From contig NZ_CP062788.1 of assembly GCF_025136295.1 (NCBI RefSeq), positions 1,829,001 through 1,893,000 of the forward strand: a DNA stretch of 64,000 nt, in the 5' to 3' direction. A program made the position numbers and the translations under genes. The stretch comes from Aestuariispira ectoiniformans. GTDB taxonomy: Bacteria > Pseudomonadota > Alphaproteobacteria > UBA8366 > Aestuariispiraceae. The notes beneath the pieces are model-generated. The model ran no database searches, was not told the origin of the DNA, and saw nothing but the letters and a program-made list of their open reading frames with translations. Shown here in pieces: positions 40,144 to 50,124 of the stretch (the stretch's first letter is position 1; each line of letters starts with the position of its first letter).

Positions 40144-42810
40144 ATGACGAAATGGGTGTACAGCTTCGGGAACGGTAAGGCAGAAGGCCAAGCCGACATG
40201 CGCAATTTGCTGGGTGGGAAAGGCGCCAACCTTGCAGAAATGAGCAACATCGGCCTGCCGGTGCCGCCGGGGTTCACGGTGACGACAGAGGTCTGCACAT
40301 TCTACTATCAGAATGAAAAGCAGTATCCGGGCGACCTGAACGACCAGATGGATGCCGCACTGGCGACTGTCGAAGGGATTGTCGGCGCCAAATTCGGTGA
40401 TCCTGCCAACCCGCTTCTGGTCTCGGTTCGCTCCGGCGCACGCGTTTCCATGCCGGGCATGATGGATACGGTCCTGAACCTGGGTCTGAACGACGAAACG
40501 GCCGCAGGGCTGGCTGCGAAATCCGGCGATCCGCGTTTCGCCTATGACAGCTATCGCCGTTTCATCCAGATGTATTCCAACGTGGTGCTGGACGTGGACC
40601 ATCACCTGTTCGAAGAGCAGTTGGAAATCAAAAAGGAAGAAACCGGGGCCGTCCTTGACACCGAACTGTCGGCGCAGGACCTGCAGGACCTGATTGTCGA
40701 ATATAAGCGCCTTGTCCGCGACGAATTGGACCACGACTTCCCGCAGGACCCGCGCGAACAGCTTTGGGGCGCGGTCGGCGCGGTCTTCTCAAGCTGGATG
40801 ACCCATCGTGCCGTCGTCTACCGCAAGCTGAACAAGATTCCGGAAGAATGGGGCACGGCGGTTAACGTGCAGGCCATGGTCTTCGGCAACATGGGCGATG
40901 ATTGCGCAACGGGCGTTGCCTTCACCCGTGACCCGTCCACCGGCGAAAACCTGTTCTACGGCGAATATCTGGTCAACGCCCAGGGTGAAGACGTGGTGGC
41001 CGGTATCCGGACGCCGCAGCATCTGACCATTGCAGGCAAGGACGCCCAGGGCTCCAAGCTGCCGGCGATGGAAGAGGTTATGCCGGAAGTATTCAAGCAG
41101 TTGGACGACGTTCGTCTGACCCTGGAAAAACACTATCACGACATGCAGGACATCGAGTTTACCGTGCAGCAGGGCACGCTCTATATGCTGCAGACGCGTA
41201 ACGGTAAACGTACCACCCAGGCGGCGATCAAGATTGCCTGCGATATGGTCGATGAAGGGCTGATCAATGAAGAAGAAGCCGTCACCCGTATCGAACCGCA
41301 GGCCCTGGACCAGATCCTGCACCCGCGCCTGGACCCGGACGCGGAACGCAAGGTGATCGGCAAAGGCCTGCCGGCAAGCCCGGGGGCTGCCAGCGGTATC
41401 GTTACCTTCACCGCAGATGAGGCGGAAGCACGGGCCCTGAACGGTGACCGCGTGATGCTGGTTCGTATCGAGACCTCTCCGGAAGATATTCACGGCATGC
41501 ACGCCGCACAGGGCATCCTGACCACCCGTGGTGGCATGACCAGCCATGCGGCGGTTGTTGCGCGCGGCATGGGCCGTCCCTGCGTTTCCGGTGCGGGCGA
41601 CCTGAATGTGGATTATAAGGGCAAGACCTTCTCCGTTGCCGGTATCACGGTGAAGGAAGGGGACTGGATCACCATTGACGGCGGCAGTGGCCAGATCATG
41701 CTGGGTGAGGTGCCGACGGTACAGCCGGAATTGAGCGGTGATTTTGCCCGGATCATGGATTGGGCCGACAAGGCACGCCGCCTGAAAGTCCGCGCCAATG
41801 CGGAAACACCGGACGACGCCCGCACTGCCCGCAACTTCGGTGCGGAAGGCATCGGCCTCTGCCGGACGGAGCATATGTTCTTTGAAGGCGACCGTATCAC
41901 GGCTGTCCGTGAGATGATCCTGGCGGAAGACGAAGCCGGTCGCCGTGCCGCGCTGGAAAAAATCCTGCCGATGCAGCGTGCGGACTTTGTTGAACTGTTC
42001 AACATCATGAAAGGCCTGCCGGTCACGGTTCGTCTGCTCGACCCGCCACTTCACGAATTTCTGCCGCGTGAGCCCAATGAGTTTGAGGCAATCGCGAAAG
42101 ACCTCGGCGTTTCGGTGGAGAAACTGCGTTATCGTGCAGCACAGCTTCACGAGATGAACCCGATGCTGGGCCATCGCGGTTGCCGCCTGCTGAACACCTA
42201 TCCGGAAATCTGCGAAATGCAGGCCCGCGCAATCTTCGAAGCAGCCATTCTGGTTCGCGAGGAAAGCGGCGATGCACCTCACTGTGAAGTGATGGTGCCG
42301 CTGGTCGGTATTCAGAAAGAACTGGAACTGATGCGTGCGGTTATCGACCGTGTGGCTGATGAGGTTGCTGCCGAAAAGGGCATCAAACCGGATTATACAG
42401 TCGGCACCATGATCGAGTTGCCGCGTGCGGCCCTGCGTGCGGGCACGATCGCGGAAGAAGCGGCCTTCTTCAGCTTTGGCACCAACGACCTGACGCAGAC
42501 GACCTTCGGCCTCAGCCGTGACGACGCCGCGGGCTTCCTGGGCTCCTATGAAAAACGGGGTATCCTGAAGAATGATCCGTTTGCGACCCTGGACAAGGAA
42601 GGCGTCGGCGAGTTGATCGAAATTGCGGCAGAACGCGGCCGCAAGACCCGTCCGGGTATCAAGCTGGGTATCTGTGGTGAACATGGCGGCGACCCGTCCT
42701 CCATCGACTTCTGCGAAGAAGTGGGTCTGGACTATGTTTCCTGTTCGCCGTTCCGTGTGCCCATCGCACGGCTTGCTGCGGCGCAGGCGGCCATTCGCCG
42801 TAAAGGCTGA
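40144..42810 (+). CDS. ppdK: Pyruvate, phosphate dikinase
   Basis: The 888-residue enzyme interconverts pyruvate, ATP and Pi with PEP, AMP and PPi. The N-terminal nucleotide-binding domain shows GGKGANLAEMSNIGLPVPPGFTV and SVRSGARVSMPGMMDTVLNLG. The phosphohistidine swivel is GGMTSHAAVVARGMG. The PEP-binding barrel shows GIGLCRTEHMFF, GTNDLTQTTFGLSRDD and CGEHGGDP. Full length with no defects. A strong terminator follows. Confidence 0.98.
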   Translation: MTKWVYSFGNGKAEGQADMRNLLGGKGANLAEMSNIGLPVPPGFTVTTEVCTFYYQNEKQYPGDLNDQMDAALATVEGIVGAKFGDPANPLLVSVRSGARVSMPGMMDTVLNLGLNDETAAGLAAKSGDPRFAYDSYRRFIQMYSNVVLDVDHHLFEEQLEIKKEETGAVLDTELSAQDLQDLIVEYKRLVRDELDHDFPQDPREQLWGAVGAVFSSWMTHRAVVYRKLNKIPEEWGTAVNVQAMVFGNMGDDCATGVAFTRDPSTGENLFYGEYLVNAQGEDVVAGIRTPQHLTIAGKDAQGSKLPAMEEVMPEVFKQLDDVRLTLEKHYHDMQDIEFTVQQGTLYMLQTRNGKRTTQAAIKIACDMVDEGLINEEEAVTRIEPQALDQILHPRLDPDAERKVIGKGLPASPGAASGIVTFTADEAEARALNGDRVMLVRIETSPEDIHGMHAAQGILTTRGGMTSHAAVVARGMGRPCVSGAGDLNVDYKGKTFSVAGITVKEGDWITIDGGSGQIMLGEVPTVQPELSGDFARIMDWADKARRLKVRANAETPDDARTARNFGAEGIGLCRTEHMFFEGDRITAVREMILAEDEAGRRAALEKILPMQRADFVELFNIMKGLPVTVRLLDPPLHEFLPREPNEFEAIAKDLGVSVEKLRYRAAQLHEMNPMLGHRGCRLLNTYPEICEMQARAIFEAAILVREESGDAPHCEVMVPLVGIQKELELMRAVIDRVADEVAAEKGIKPDYTVGTMIELPRAALRAGTIAEEAAFFSFGTNDLTQTTFGLSRDDAAGFLGSYEKRGILKNDPFATLDKEGVGELIEIAAERGRKTRPGIKLGICGEHGGDPSSIDFCEEVGLDYVSCSPFRVPIARLAAAQAAIRRKG

Positions 42811-42833
42811 TCTCAAGCCTGCCGGAAAGATGC

Positions 42834-42863
42834 AAAACGGCCCCGCTTTGGCGGGGCCGTTTT
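42834..42863 (+). terminator. Rho-independent terminator of ppdK
   Basis: A 13-bp stem (AAAACGGCCCCGC/GCGGGGCCGTTTT) with a 4-nt loop runs into TTTTC, 23 bp after the stop codon. Confidence 0.92.
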
Positions 42864-43007
42864 CTTTGCGTGAGCTACATAAAAAAATAATTTAAAATAG
42901 TTTTGATTTTGCGGGTTCAATCAACAGTAGTACCATAACATTCTGGAAAGGTTAGCATCATTGCTGATTGGGGCCGGGCATGAAGAGGCTTCACAAGGGG
43001 AAGATTC

Positions 43008-45224
43008 ATGGTTCGTTTGTCCGAGAAAAAGCTTTTATCCGGTGTTTTTGCGGGGGGCTTGGTCGCAACCACTTTGGGGGCGGTCGTCATTTTCGGCTGG
43101 CTCAATGATATCTATCCACTTGTCCAGATTTATCCCACATTTGCCGCCATGCAGTTCAACACGGCGTTGGGCTTCGTCCTCACAGGTTGCGGGCTGTTCT
43201 GTACGCTAAAGCCAACCAAAATAGGGATCGGGCTGACAACAGGGCTGCTGATATTAATGACCGTCACAACGCTGATCGAATATGCCAGCGCGGTTAATCT
43301 TGGTATCGATCAGTTGTTTATCGAACATAAAGTCACGGTAAAGACGTCCCATCCCGGACGGATGTCACCGAATACGGCGCTATGTTTCGTGGTCTCGGGA
43401 ACCGCGATCTTGCTAAGCGGTTTTGGTTTTTTCAGGCATCGTGCCCTGGCGGTGGCGATGCTGGGGGCAATCGTATCGGCCTTTGGTCTCGTGGTCCTGG
43501 TTGGCTATGCCACGGAACTGGAGGCGACATACGGTTGGGTTCGCTTCACCCGCATGGCGTTGCACACGGCCTCGGGGTTCACGGTGGTCGGGGCCGCAGT
43601 ATTCACTCTGGGCCTGCTTGTAGGGTACAGGGACAAGGAAATCATGCCTCGCTGGGGTGCGCTGCCCGTTTTCTTTGGGGCAGCAGTCATCGTCCTGAGC
43701 CTGTCACAGGCAATTGCGGGACAGGAGAACCGGGAAATTCAGCAGGCCGTTGAGACACGGACCAATCTCGCCAGAACAGCGTTCGAAACCCGTATTGGCA
43801 ATCAAATCGTGAATTTCGAACGGATTGGCCGCCGCTGGCAACGTCGTGGCGGGACACCGGAAGGGGAATGGCGGGCGGATGTCGGTGATTATCTTACTGC
43901 TGATTTGACCTGGCGCGCCATTGCATGGGTTGCGGCAGACGGGCGAGACGCCTGGATCGAACCCCGTTCCGGCAGTGGTGGGCTTATCGGGGAAAGGCCA
44001 CCGCAGTTCCCAAGGCTGCAGTCGGCAATAGAGCAGGCAAAACTGTCGAGGCAGCTTGTGGTCACCGACGCCATTGAAACCGCGGATGGACAATTTGGCC
44101 TGCTGGTTCTCGTCCCATTGTTCAAACAACAGATATTCGATAGCTACATCCTTGGTGAAATAGGCCTGTCCAGACTTATGGGCAGGACGTTTTCGAAGCT
44201 GCTGGGAGAGGGGTTCCGTGTCCGTGTTATGGACGGAGATGTTGCCTTGTTCAGCCAACAAAACGGGTCGGTTCTGGATGAACGCTATTTGGCGGACCTG
44301 CCTTTTCAACTAGGCGATAAGGAATGGCGCCTGGAGGTAAACCCCGCACGGAACTGGGTTCAGTTACGGGAAAGCTGGTTGCCTGAAAGTGTTCTCTTTG
44401 GCGGCTTGTCGTTGGTGGGGCTCCTATACCTGGCATACTACTATGCCCAGATCGCAAAGCAGCGGGAGCATATTCTGGAGGTGACCAACCAGTGGTTGGC
44501 CACGGCGAATGATGAATTGGAGCAGTTCGCCTATATCGCCTCCCATGATCTGCAGGAGCCACTGCGTATGATTGCCAGTTTCGCGGGGCTTTTGGAAAAA
44601 CGGCACAAGGACGAATTCGACGAGACATCGCGGAAATACCTGACCTACGTGATTGATGGCGCCCTGCGGATGAAAACCATGCTGAATGGTTTACTGGCCT
44701 ACTCCCGTCTGGGAACAGGCAAGCCGGATAAGAAGGTTGTCGACTGCAACGACGTTGTTGCCGATGTGCTGGAGAACCTGAAACTGGCGGTGTCGGAAAG
44801 CGGTATGACCCTCAAGATTGAATCCCTTCCCACAATTGCGGCTGACAGGGACCAGATGTTGCGTTTGTTTCAGAATCTGATCGGCAATGCGGTGAAGTTT
44901 CGGGCAGAAGAGAACCCGTCTCTGGAGGTCGTTGCCCAGCGCAAGGGGGATTTCTGGGAGTTCAGGGTGACGGACAACGGGATTGGTATTGATCCGGCTT
45001 ATAAGGACCAGGTTTTTGAAATCTTTCAAAGGTTAAATCCCCGCGGCAGTTATGAGGGGAGTGGTATCGGTCTTGCCCTGGTTAAAAGAATTGTCGAACA
45101 GCATGGCGGGGAAATTACCGTGGAGTCCCAGCTTGGCCTGGGCACAACCTTCCGCTTCACCATGCCAACGGAAGATCGCCTGAAAGCGATGCAGGCGACG
45201 GGAGAGAATTTGCGATATGCCTAA
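43008..45224 (+). CDS. Membrane histidine kinase, phytochrome-kinase-like
   Basis: The 738-residue sensor starts with a multi-helix membrane region (about residues 10-230), followed by a periplasmic-type sensory domain (about 235-470). A further helix ([23 protein letters not shown]) leads into the HisKA domain with [19 protein letters not shown]. The HATPase has N ([12 protein letters not shown]), G1 (VTDNGIGID) and G2 ([17 protein letters not shown]) boxes. The H-box SHDLQEPLR is typical of kinases paired with Rcp1-type regulators. The next gene is exactly such a regulator and overlaps by 8 bp. The signal is unknown. Confidence 0.93.
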   Translation: MVRLSEKKLLSGVFAGGLVATTLGAVVIFGWLNDIYPLVQIYPTFAAMQFNTALGFVLTGCGLFCTLKPTKIGIGLTTGLLILMTVTTLIEYASAVNLGIDQLFIEHKVTVKTSHPGRMSPNTALCFVVSGTAILLSGFGFFRHRALAVAMLGAIVSAFGLVVLVGYATELEATYGWVRFTRMALHTASGFTVVGAAVFTLGLLVGYRDKEIMPRWGALPVFFGAAVIVLSLSQAIAGQENREIQQAVETRTNLARTAFETRIGNQIVNFERIGRRWQRRGGTPEGEWRADVGDYLTADLTWRAIAWVAADGRDAWIEPRSGSGGLIGERPPQFPRLQSAIEQAKLSRQLVVTDAIETADGQFGLLVLVPLFKQQIFDSYILGEIGLSRLMGRTFSKLLGEGFRVRVMDGDVALFSQQNGSVLDERYLADLPFQLGDKEWRLEVNPARNWVQLRESWLPESVLFGGLSLVGLLYLAYYYAQIAKQREHILEVTNQWLATANDELEQFAYIASHDLQEPLRMIASFAGLLEKRHKDEFDETSRKYLTYVIDGALRMKTMLNGLLAYSRLGTGKPDKKVVDCNDVVADVLENLKLAVSESGMTLKIESLPTIAADRDQMLRLFQNLIGNAVKFRAEENPSLEVVAQRKGDFWEFRVTDNGIGIDPAYKDQVFEIFQRLNPRGSYEGSGIGLALVKRIVEQHGGEITVESQLGLGTTFRFTMPTEDRLKAMQATGENLRYA

Positions 45225-45651
45225 GATGATTGATGTGCTGCTGGTCGATGATAACCCGGCTGACGTGGAACTGGTCCAGGAGACGCTGAAAGAATGCAAG
45301 TTCGCGTGCAATCTCCACACGGCCGGTGATGGCGTGGACGCCCTGGATTTCCTGTTCTGCCGAAACGGATATCAGACGGCGGTTCGCCCGGACCTGATAC
45401 TGCTGGACCTCAATATGCCACGCAAGGATGGCCGGGAGGTTCTGGCCGAACTCAAGTCGGACCCGATCCTGAAGGTCGTCCCCGTTGTCATCATGACGTC
45501 GTCGGAGGCCGAGGAAGATGTCCTGCGAAGCTACGAACTGCACGCCAATGCCTATGTGACCAAGCCGGTTGACCTGGAAAGCTTTACCAAGATTGTCCAG
45601 GCATTGGAGGACTTCTGGTTTACGGTCGTCAAACTGCCGAAAAGAAATTGA
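45217..45651 (+). CDS. Rcp1-like single-domain response regulator
   Basis: The 144-residue receiver has the acidic pocket [15 protein letters not shown], phosphoacceptor [11 protein letters not shown], the switch residue region [11 protein letters not shown] and Lys in YVTKPVDL. The insertion length and [11 protein letters not shown] match Rcp1/phytochrome-partner regulators. It has no output domain, so it likely acts by protein binding. It is translationally coupled to the kinase gene. Confidence 0.95.
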   Translation: MPKMIDVLLVDDNPADVELVQETLKECKFACNLHTAGDGVDALDFLFCRNGYQTAVRPDLILLDLNMPRKDGREVLAELKSDPILKVVPVVIMTSSEAEEDVLRSYELHANAYVTKPVDLESFTKIVQALEDFWFTVVKLPKRN

Positions 45652-45770
45652 GCGGGACATTCGGCCGAGAGAGGAAATGCCGGTATATATCATGACGTTT
45701 TCTTGACAGTCCCCGCCCGATGCTGTGGCAAGATAGTCTCTAAAGTCTGTTGATCCGTCGAGTTTAGAGA

Positions 45771-46271
45771 ATGAGCCGCGCTTTTGTAAAAGAACCGGAT
45801 GGCGACCAGGTCGTGGACGACACGCCGGACCTGCCCATCAGTCCTCACCCCAATTATGTAACTCCATCCGGCCTTGAAATGCTTGAGGAGGAAGCGGCTC
45901 GCCTGCAGGAAGAGCGGGGGCGTTTGAAAGGGATGGATGACGCCGTGGCGGCCAAGCTTTCCCTGTTTCAGGTGGAACGCCGTTTGCGATATGTCCGGGC
46001 CCGCATCGAAAGCGCCATTCTTCATTCTCCAGGGCATGCGGATGCGCAGGAGGTTACCTTCGGGGCAACAGTCGACGTTGTCGACGAAGACGACAGGGAA
46101 TACCGGTTCCAGGTTGTCGGTGAGGATGAGGCGGATATTGCGGCAGGCAAGATCAGCTACATGTCGCCTCTCGCCAAGGCATTACTGGGGGCCGAGGTCG
46201 GGGATTTGGTTACCTGGCGTCGCCCCAAGGGGGATATCGAACTGGAAATCCTCGCCATTGCGCCACTATAG
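45771..46271 (+). CDS. GreA/GreB-family factor, atypical N-terminal coiled coil
   Basis: The 166-residue protein opens like GreB (SRAFVKEPDGD..., PNYVTPSGLEMLEEEAARLQEER) and ends with a GreA/GreB C-terminal FKBP-like domain (VDVVDEDDREYRFQVVGEDEADIAAGKISYMSPLAKALLG). The coiled-coil tip lacks the classical ENAEY signature; it reads GMDDAVAAKLSLFQVERRL. Whether it stimulates RNA polymerase transcript cleavage or acts like the inhibitory or Rnk-type relatives is open. It abuts the convergent kinase gene with no gap. Confidence 0.82.
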   Translation: MSRAFVKEPDGDQVVDDTPDLPISPHPNYVTPSGLEMLEEEAARLQEERGRLKGMDDAVAAKLSLFQVERRLRYVRARIESAILHSPGHADAQEVTFGATVDVVDEDDREYRFQVVGEDEADIAAGKISYMSPLAKALLGAEVGDLVTWRRPKGDIELEILAIAPL

Positions 46272-48290
46272 CTAACTTGCGACAAGATGGATGGGGGTCG
46301 GCATTTCACCTTCCTGCAGGTTAGGAATCCTTATCCTCATCTCCGTTCCCTGTCCCACGGTGCTTTCACAGCGTATGTCGCCTTTCAAGACATCTGTAAC
46401 GATGCTGTGGACGATGCTCAGCCCCAGTCCGCAGCCGCCCTCGCCACGTGCAGTGGTATAGAAGGGTTCAAATATCCTGGATTGGGCCTTTTCCGGAATA
46501 CCCTTGCCGTTGTCGCTGACGATCAGGCGGCAACCCTTATCTGTGGCCTCGGCGCTAACGGTTACCGTCCCGGCAGTGTCGGTGTCAGGCGCGAATGCAT
46601 GTTTCAGGCAATTGCTGACGAGTGCCGTGAGTGCCTGTGCCAGGGCGCCGGGGCAGGTCGTGATACTTAGATTGGCGGGAACACTTACCACAACGTTATG
46701 GGGCAGGCGTTTGAATTTCGGCTGCAATGTTGCCACGACCTTGTCCAGATAGTCTGCCAGTTCAATACTCCTGATATCCGGATTGGACTGATCTACGGCA
46801 ACCAACTTGAAGTCGTTCACAAGCTCTGCGGCGCGGTTGAGGTGCGTCACCAGCAAGTTGCACGCCTGCTCAACGGTTTTTATAAAGACCTGCAGGTCGC
46901 CGCGTGTAATCTGGTTGCTGGCGTATCTTTCCTTTATTTTTCCCAATTCCTCCTGCAGGTGTGATATGCCGGTTACGCCAATTCCGATCGGCGTATTCAA
47001 CTCATGAGCAACGCCTGCCACCAGTCCGCCCAAGGCCGCCATCTTTTCGGAATGGACCAGTTCATTCTGCGCCTGCCGCAACTCGTCCATGGCTGCCGAC
47101 AACGTCTCGTTGGTGATGTTCAGCTCACGGGTCCGCAATTCAACACGCTGTTCCAGGGTTTCGTTCAGGTCCCGCAATTCACGCGTTCGTTTGGTAACGC
47201 GTTGTTCCAGTTCGGCATTGCTTTGCAGCAGACTGTCCGCCAATCCGTTGAAGCTTTCGGCAAGAGATCGGATTTCCCTGGCGTCGCTCTTGTCGATTTT
47301 GGACCGAAGCAAATGTTCTCCGGTCTGAATACGGTTCGCGTCATTGGCAAGGCGTTCCAGCGGTTTTGAAATGCCACGGGCTAGCAGAAAGCCAGTTCCG
47401 AGCGCCATAAAGACAAGGAAAGCACCGACAGCCAGTATTCCACGTCCGAACTGATTGACCGGATTCAGGATTTCGGCGGTATCCATTTTGACCACCACTC
47501 CCCAGCCGGTATCGGGGATATACCTTGAATAGGCCATTGTTTCCTGGCCGCGATAGTCTGTTGCGTTTCTGGCCAGGCTGTCTTTTTTCTGCAAGGCCTG
47601 CTCGATTGGCGGATAGTTGGCGGAGGCGGAACCGTTATCAAAACGATGAGGGGTAAGGTAGGTGGTTTGGCCGTCCGCTCCCAAAGCGGCCAGCAGGACC
47701 TCCCCGGTCTTGCCAAGACCGATATAGTCATTGGTCGCCTGGGTCAGTTCATCGGCGCTGAGCGTAACGATCAACTGTCCAATGGTTTTGTCGTTCAACA
47801 TCAGCGGCGCTTGTAGGCGGATGAAAAGCTGCCCGGCTGCTGTCGATAACATATCCAGCAACCGGATTTTCCTGTCGGGTTGGCGTCCGAATATCACCTT
47901 TGTTTCCGTGGTTCCGATATTGCCCAGGCTGATGATATTCGGCCCGTCGGGTGGTGTTATGGCTATGGCGCGGACGGATCGCACGGACGTCAGGGCATCG
48001 CCCAGGATGCGGTTAACCCTGGCCAGGGCTGCGTCGTCATTGGTGTCCAGGTATTTCTTGAGGCTGATGCGCAATTGTGTGCGGCTGGTTATGAGTGCAG
48101 AGCGGTCCCGCCAGGCCTCCGTCAGAGACTGGATTTTATCCCGCTGGTTTGTCGCCACAGCCTCAAGACGATCCTGGATCGAGCGTTCCAGGAGGCTGCG
48201 GCCACTTTGAAAGGACATGGCGCCGAAGATGGCGATTGTCGCAAAAATCAAACCGGCGCTAACAAGAATAACCCTTTGAAATATTGTCAT
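46272..48290 (-). CDS. Sensor histidine kinase with periplasmic sensory domain and HAMP
   Basis: The 672-residue kinase has an N-terminal helix (VILVSAGLIFATIAIFGAMSF), a long periplasmic domain (about 30-300, resembling a double Cache domain), and a second helix leading to a HAMP domain (ARGISKPLERLANDANRI). A coiled coil (ELEQRVTKRTRELRDLNETLEQRV) follows, then a GVAHELNTPIG H-box and an HATPase domain with VSDNGKGIPE and GGCGLGLSIVHSI. ATG 48290 with GGAAAG upstream is preferred over the longer frame. It is divergent from the HD-GYP regulator, its likely partner. Confidence 0.92.
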   Translation of the reverse strand: MTIFQRVILVSAGLIFATIAIFGAMSFQSGRSLLERSIQDRLEAVATNQRDKIQSLTEAWRDRSALITSRTQLRISLKKYLDTNDDAALARVNRILGDALTSVRSVRAIAITPPDGPNIISLGNIGTTETKVIFGRQPDRKIRLLDMLSTAAGQLFIRLQAPLMLNDKTIGQLIVTLSADELTQATNDYIGLGKTGEVLLAALGADGQTTYLTPHRFDNGSASANYPPIEQALQKKDSLARNATDYRGQETMAYSRYIPDTGWGVVVKMDTAEILNPVNQFGRGILAVGAFLVFMALGTGFLLARGISKPLERLANDANRIQTGEHLLRSKIDKSDAREIRSLAESFNGLADSLLQSNAELEQRVTKRTRELRDLNETLEQRVELRTRELNITNETLSAAMDELRQAQNELVHSEKMAALGGLVAGVAHELNTPIGIGVTGISHLQEELGKIKERYASNQITRGDLQVFIKTVEQACNLLVTHLNRAAELVNDFKLVAVDQSNPDIRSIELADYLDKVVATLQPKFKRLPHNVVVSVPANLSITTCPGALAQALTALVSNCLKHAFAPDTDTAGTVTVSAEATDKGCRLIVSDNGKGIPEKAQSRIFEPFYTTARGEGGCGLGLSIVHSIVTDVLKGDIRCESTVGQGTEMRIRIPNLQEGEMPTPIHLVAS

Positions 48291-48426
48291 TAGCGTCTTT
48301 CCAGGCTCACTCTTAGCGATTGTCAGTCTAGCAGAATACCATAATAAATTGAAATATAATGAAGTTGCGGTATCATGTTTTTGATGGGTCGCGTGGCTGC
48401 ATAGACTGATAGGGGGGATTGATCCC

Positions 48427-49971
48427 ATGTCTGATGATGCTTTGCTTTTCGACGAATTTGCTCCGGAACAACCCGTTGAGACACCGGACGAGCAGGACCG
48501 CTGGAAAATTCTCATTGTTGATGACGAAGAAGGCGTTCACACGGTTACCGAACTGGCCCTGGACAGGGTTCGTTTTGCGGGCCGGGGACTGTCTTTCCTG
48601 CATGCCTACAGTGGTGAGGAAGCCAAGAGTATCCTTGCGGACACGAAAGATATCGCCGTTGTCCTGCTTGATGTGGTGATGGAAACCGATGATGCGGGGT
48701 TGCGGGTTGCCGACTATATCCGCGAAGAGGTTGGCAACAGGGAGGCCCGGATAATCCTGCGAACGGGCCAGCCGGGTCAGGCGCCCGAAGAGGATGTCGT
48801 CGTTCGCTATGACATCAACTCATACAAGGAAAAGACGGAGCTGACGGCCCGGAAGCTGTTTTCGACGATCTATACGGCCCTGCGCTCCTATCGCGATATC
48901 GTGGCGCTGGAACGCAACAGGCACGGGTTGGAAAAAGTGATCGAGGCGTCCGCATCGCTTATGGAAAAGCGATCGGTGAAGAGTTTCTCGCAAGGCGTGT
49001 TGGAGCAGCTTTCCGCGCTTCTTTACCTTGAGAGAGACCTGTTCCTGCTGGAGTATGAAGGGCTTGTGGCGGAAAAGGATGGCGAGGGGCTGCACGTGCT
49101 TGCCCATGTGGGTAATGGAAGCAAGTCGCTTGATACAGATGTGCTGAACCGCATTTACGAAGCCTTGAACGCCCAAACGGATGTGGAGAAAGAGGACTGT
49201 TTTATCCGCTATATCGGCAACCGAAACGGTGTGGAAAGCATTCTCTATGTCGGCGGCGACCACCCCCTTGAAATGGTGGACGGTCATATCCTGAACCTGT
49301 TCTGCCGAAATGCCGCGGTGGCCTTTGACAATGTGCGCCTGAATACCGCCTTGCGCGACACACAGGAGGAAATCGTCTACAGCCTGTGCGAGGTAGCGGA
49401 GACCCGCTCCAAGGAAACCGGAAACCATGTGCGGCGCGTGGCGCATTATTCGAAGCTCATCGCCGAGGAACTGGGGCTCAGCCCGCAGGAATGCGAAGAG
49501 TTGTTTCTGGCCTCGCCGCTGCATGATATTGGGAAAATCGGAATACCGGACGCCGTTCTTAACAAGCCGGGTAAACTGGATGCCGACGAATGGGTGACGA
49601 TGCAGACGCATGCGACGATCGGAGAGCGTATCCTCGCGCGTTCCAAGCAGCCTATTATCAAGGCGGCCAGTATCGTCGCAGGTCATCATCATGAGAATTG
49701 GGATGGCAGTGGATATCCCCATGGGGGAAAGGGCGAGGAAATTCCCATTTACGGGCGTATTGTCGCGTTGGCCGATGTATTCGATGCGTTGGCGAGCAAA
49801 CGCTGTTACAAGGAGGCTTGGGCGATAAGCGAAATCAAGGAGTTCATCTCGTCACAGTCGCGAAAGAAATTCGATCCGCAGATCGTGGACATCTTTGAAC
49901 GGCGGCAAAGTGCTTTTGAGGAAATTCTCTGGCGCTACAATGACGAGATGGTGGCCTCGGCGGCTGATTGA
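48427..49971 (+). CDS. Response regulator with DUF3369 and HD-GYP domain
   Basis: The 514-residue protein has a receiver domain (ILIVDDEEGVHTV, VVLLDVVMETDDAG, Lys in YKEKTEL), a DUF3369 region at about 150-310 and a C-terminal HD-GYP domain. The last shows HDIGKIGIPDAVLNKPGKL, HHHENWDGSGYPHG and the catalytic HD/GYP residues. HD-GYP enzymes degrade cyclic di-GMP; this architecture is a known two-component output. The Shine-Dalgarno GGGGGGA lies in a GGGAT/ATCCC dyad just before the ATG, which might affect translation. Confidence 0.95.
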   Translation: MSDDALLFDEFAPEQPVETPDEQDRWKILIVDDEEGVHTVTELALDRVRFAGRGLSFLHAYSGEEAKSILADTKDIAVVLLDVVMETDDAGLRVADYIREEVGNREARIILRTGQPGQAPEEDVVVRYDINSYKEKTELTARKLFSTIYTALRSYRDIVALERNRHGLEKVIEASASLMEKRSVKSFSQGVLEQLSALLYLERDLFLLEYEGLVAEKDGEGLHVLAHVGNGSKSLDTDVLNRIYEALNAQTDVEKEDCFIRYIGNRNGVESILYVGGDHPLEMVDGHILNLFCRNAAVAFDNVRLNTALRDTQEEIVYSLCEVAETRSKETGNHVRRVAHYSKLIAEELGLSPQECEELFLASPLHDIGKIGIPDAVLNKPGKLDADEWVTMQTHATIGERILARSKQPIIKAASIVAGHHHENWDGSGYPHGGKGEEIPIYGRIVALADVFDALASKRCYKEAWAISEIKEFISSQSRKKFDPQIVDIFERRQSAFEEILWRYNDEMVASAAD

Positions 49972-50124
49972 GAAATTGAAGGCCAATCACCGGTGACGCT
50001 TTGCTTGTTTTAGGCTAAAGTGCGGTGTCTCAGTAGTTGAGTGTTGCCAATGGGTTATCCTGTTATGGCGACGCTTTTTTTTGCTTTATTTATCTTCGGT
50101 TAATCTCTTGTTGGTACGGTATCC

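Noticed and set aside
37960-42816. Very long open reading frames antisense to glyS and ppdK (over 600 and 900 codons)
   Set aside because: They are shadows of high-GC coding sequence. Their translations show no domain, while the sense frames are textbook GlyS and PPDK.
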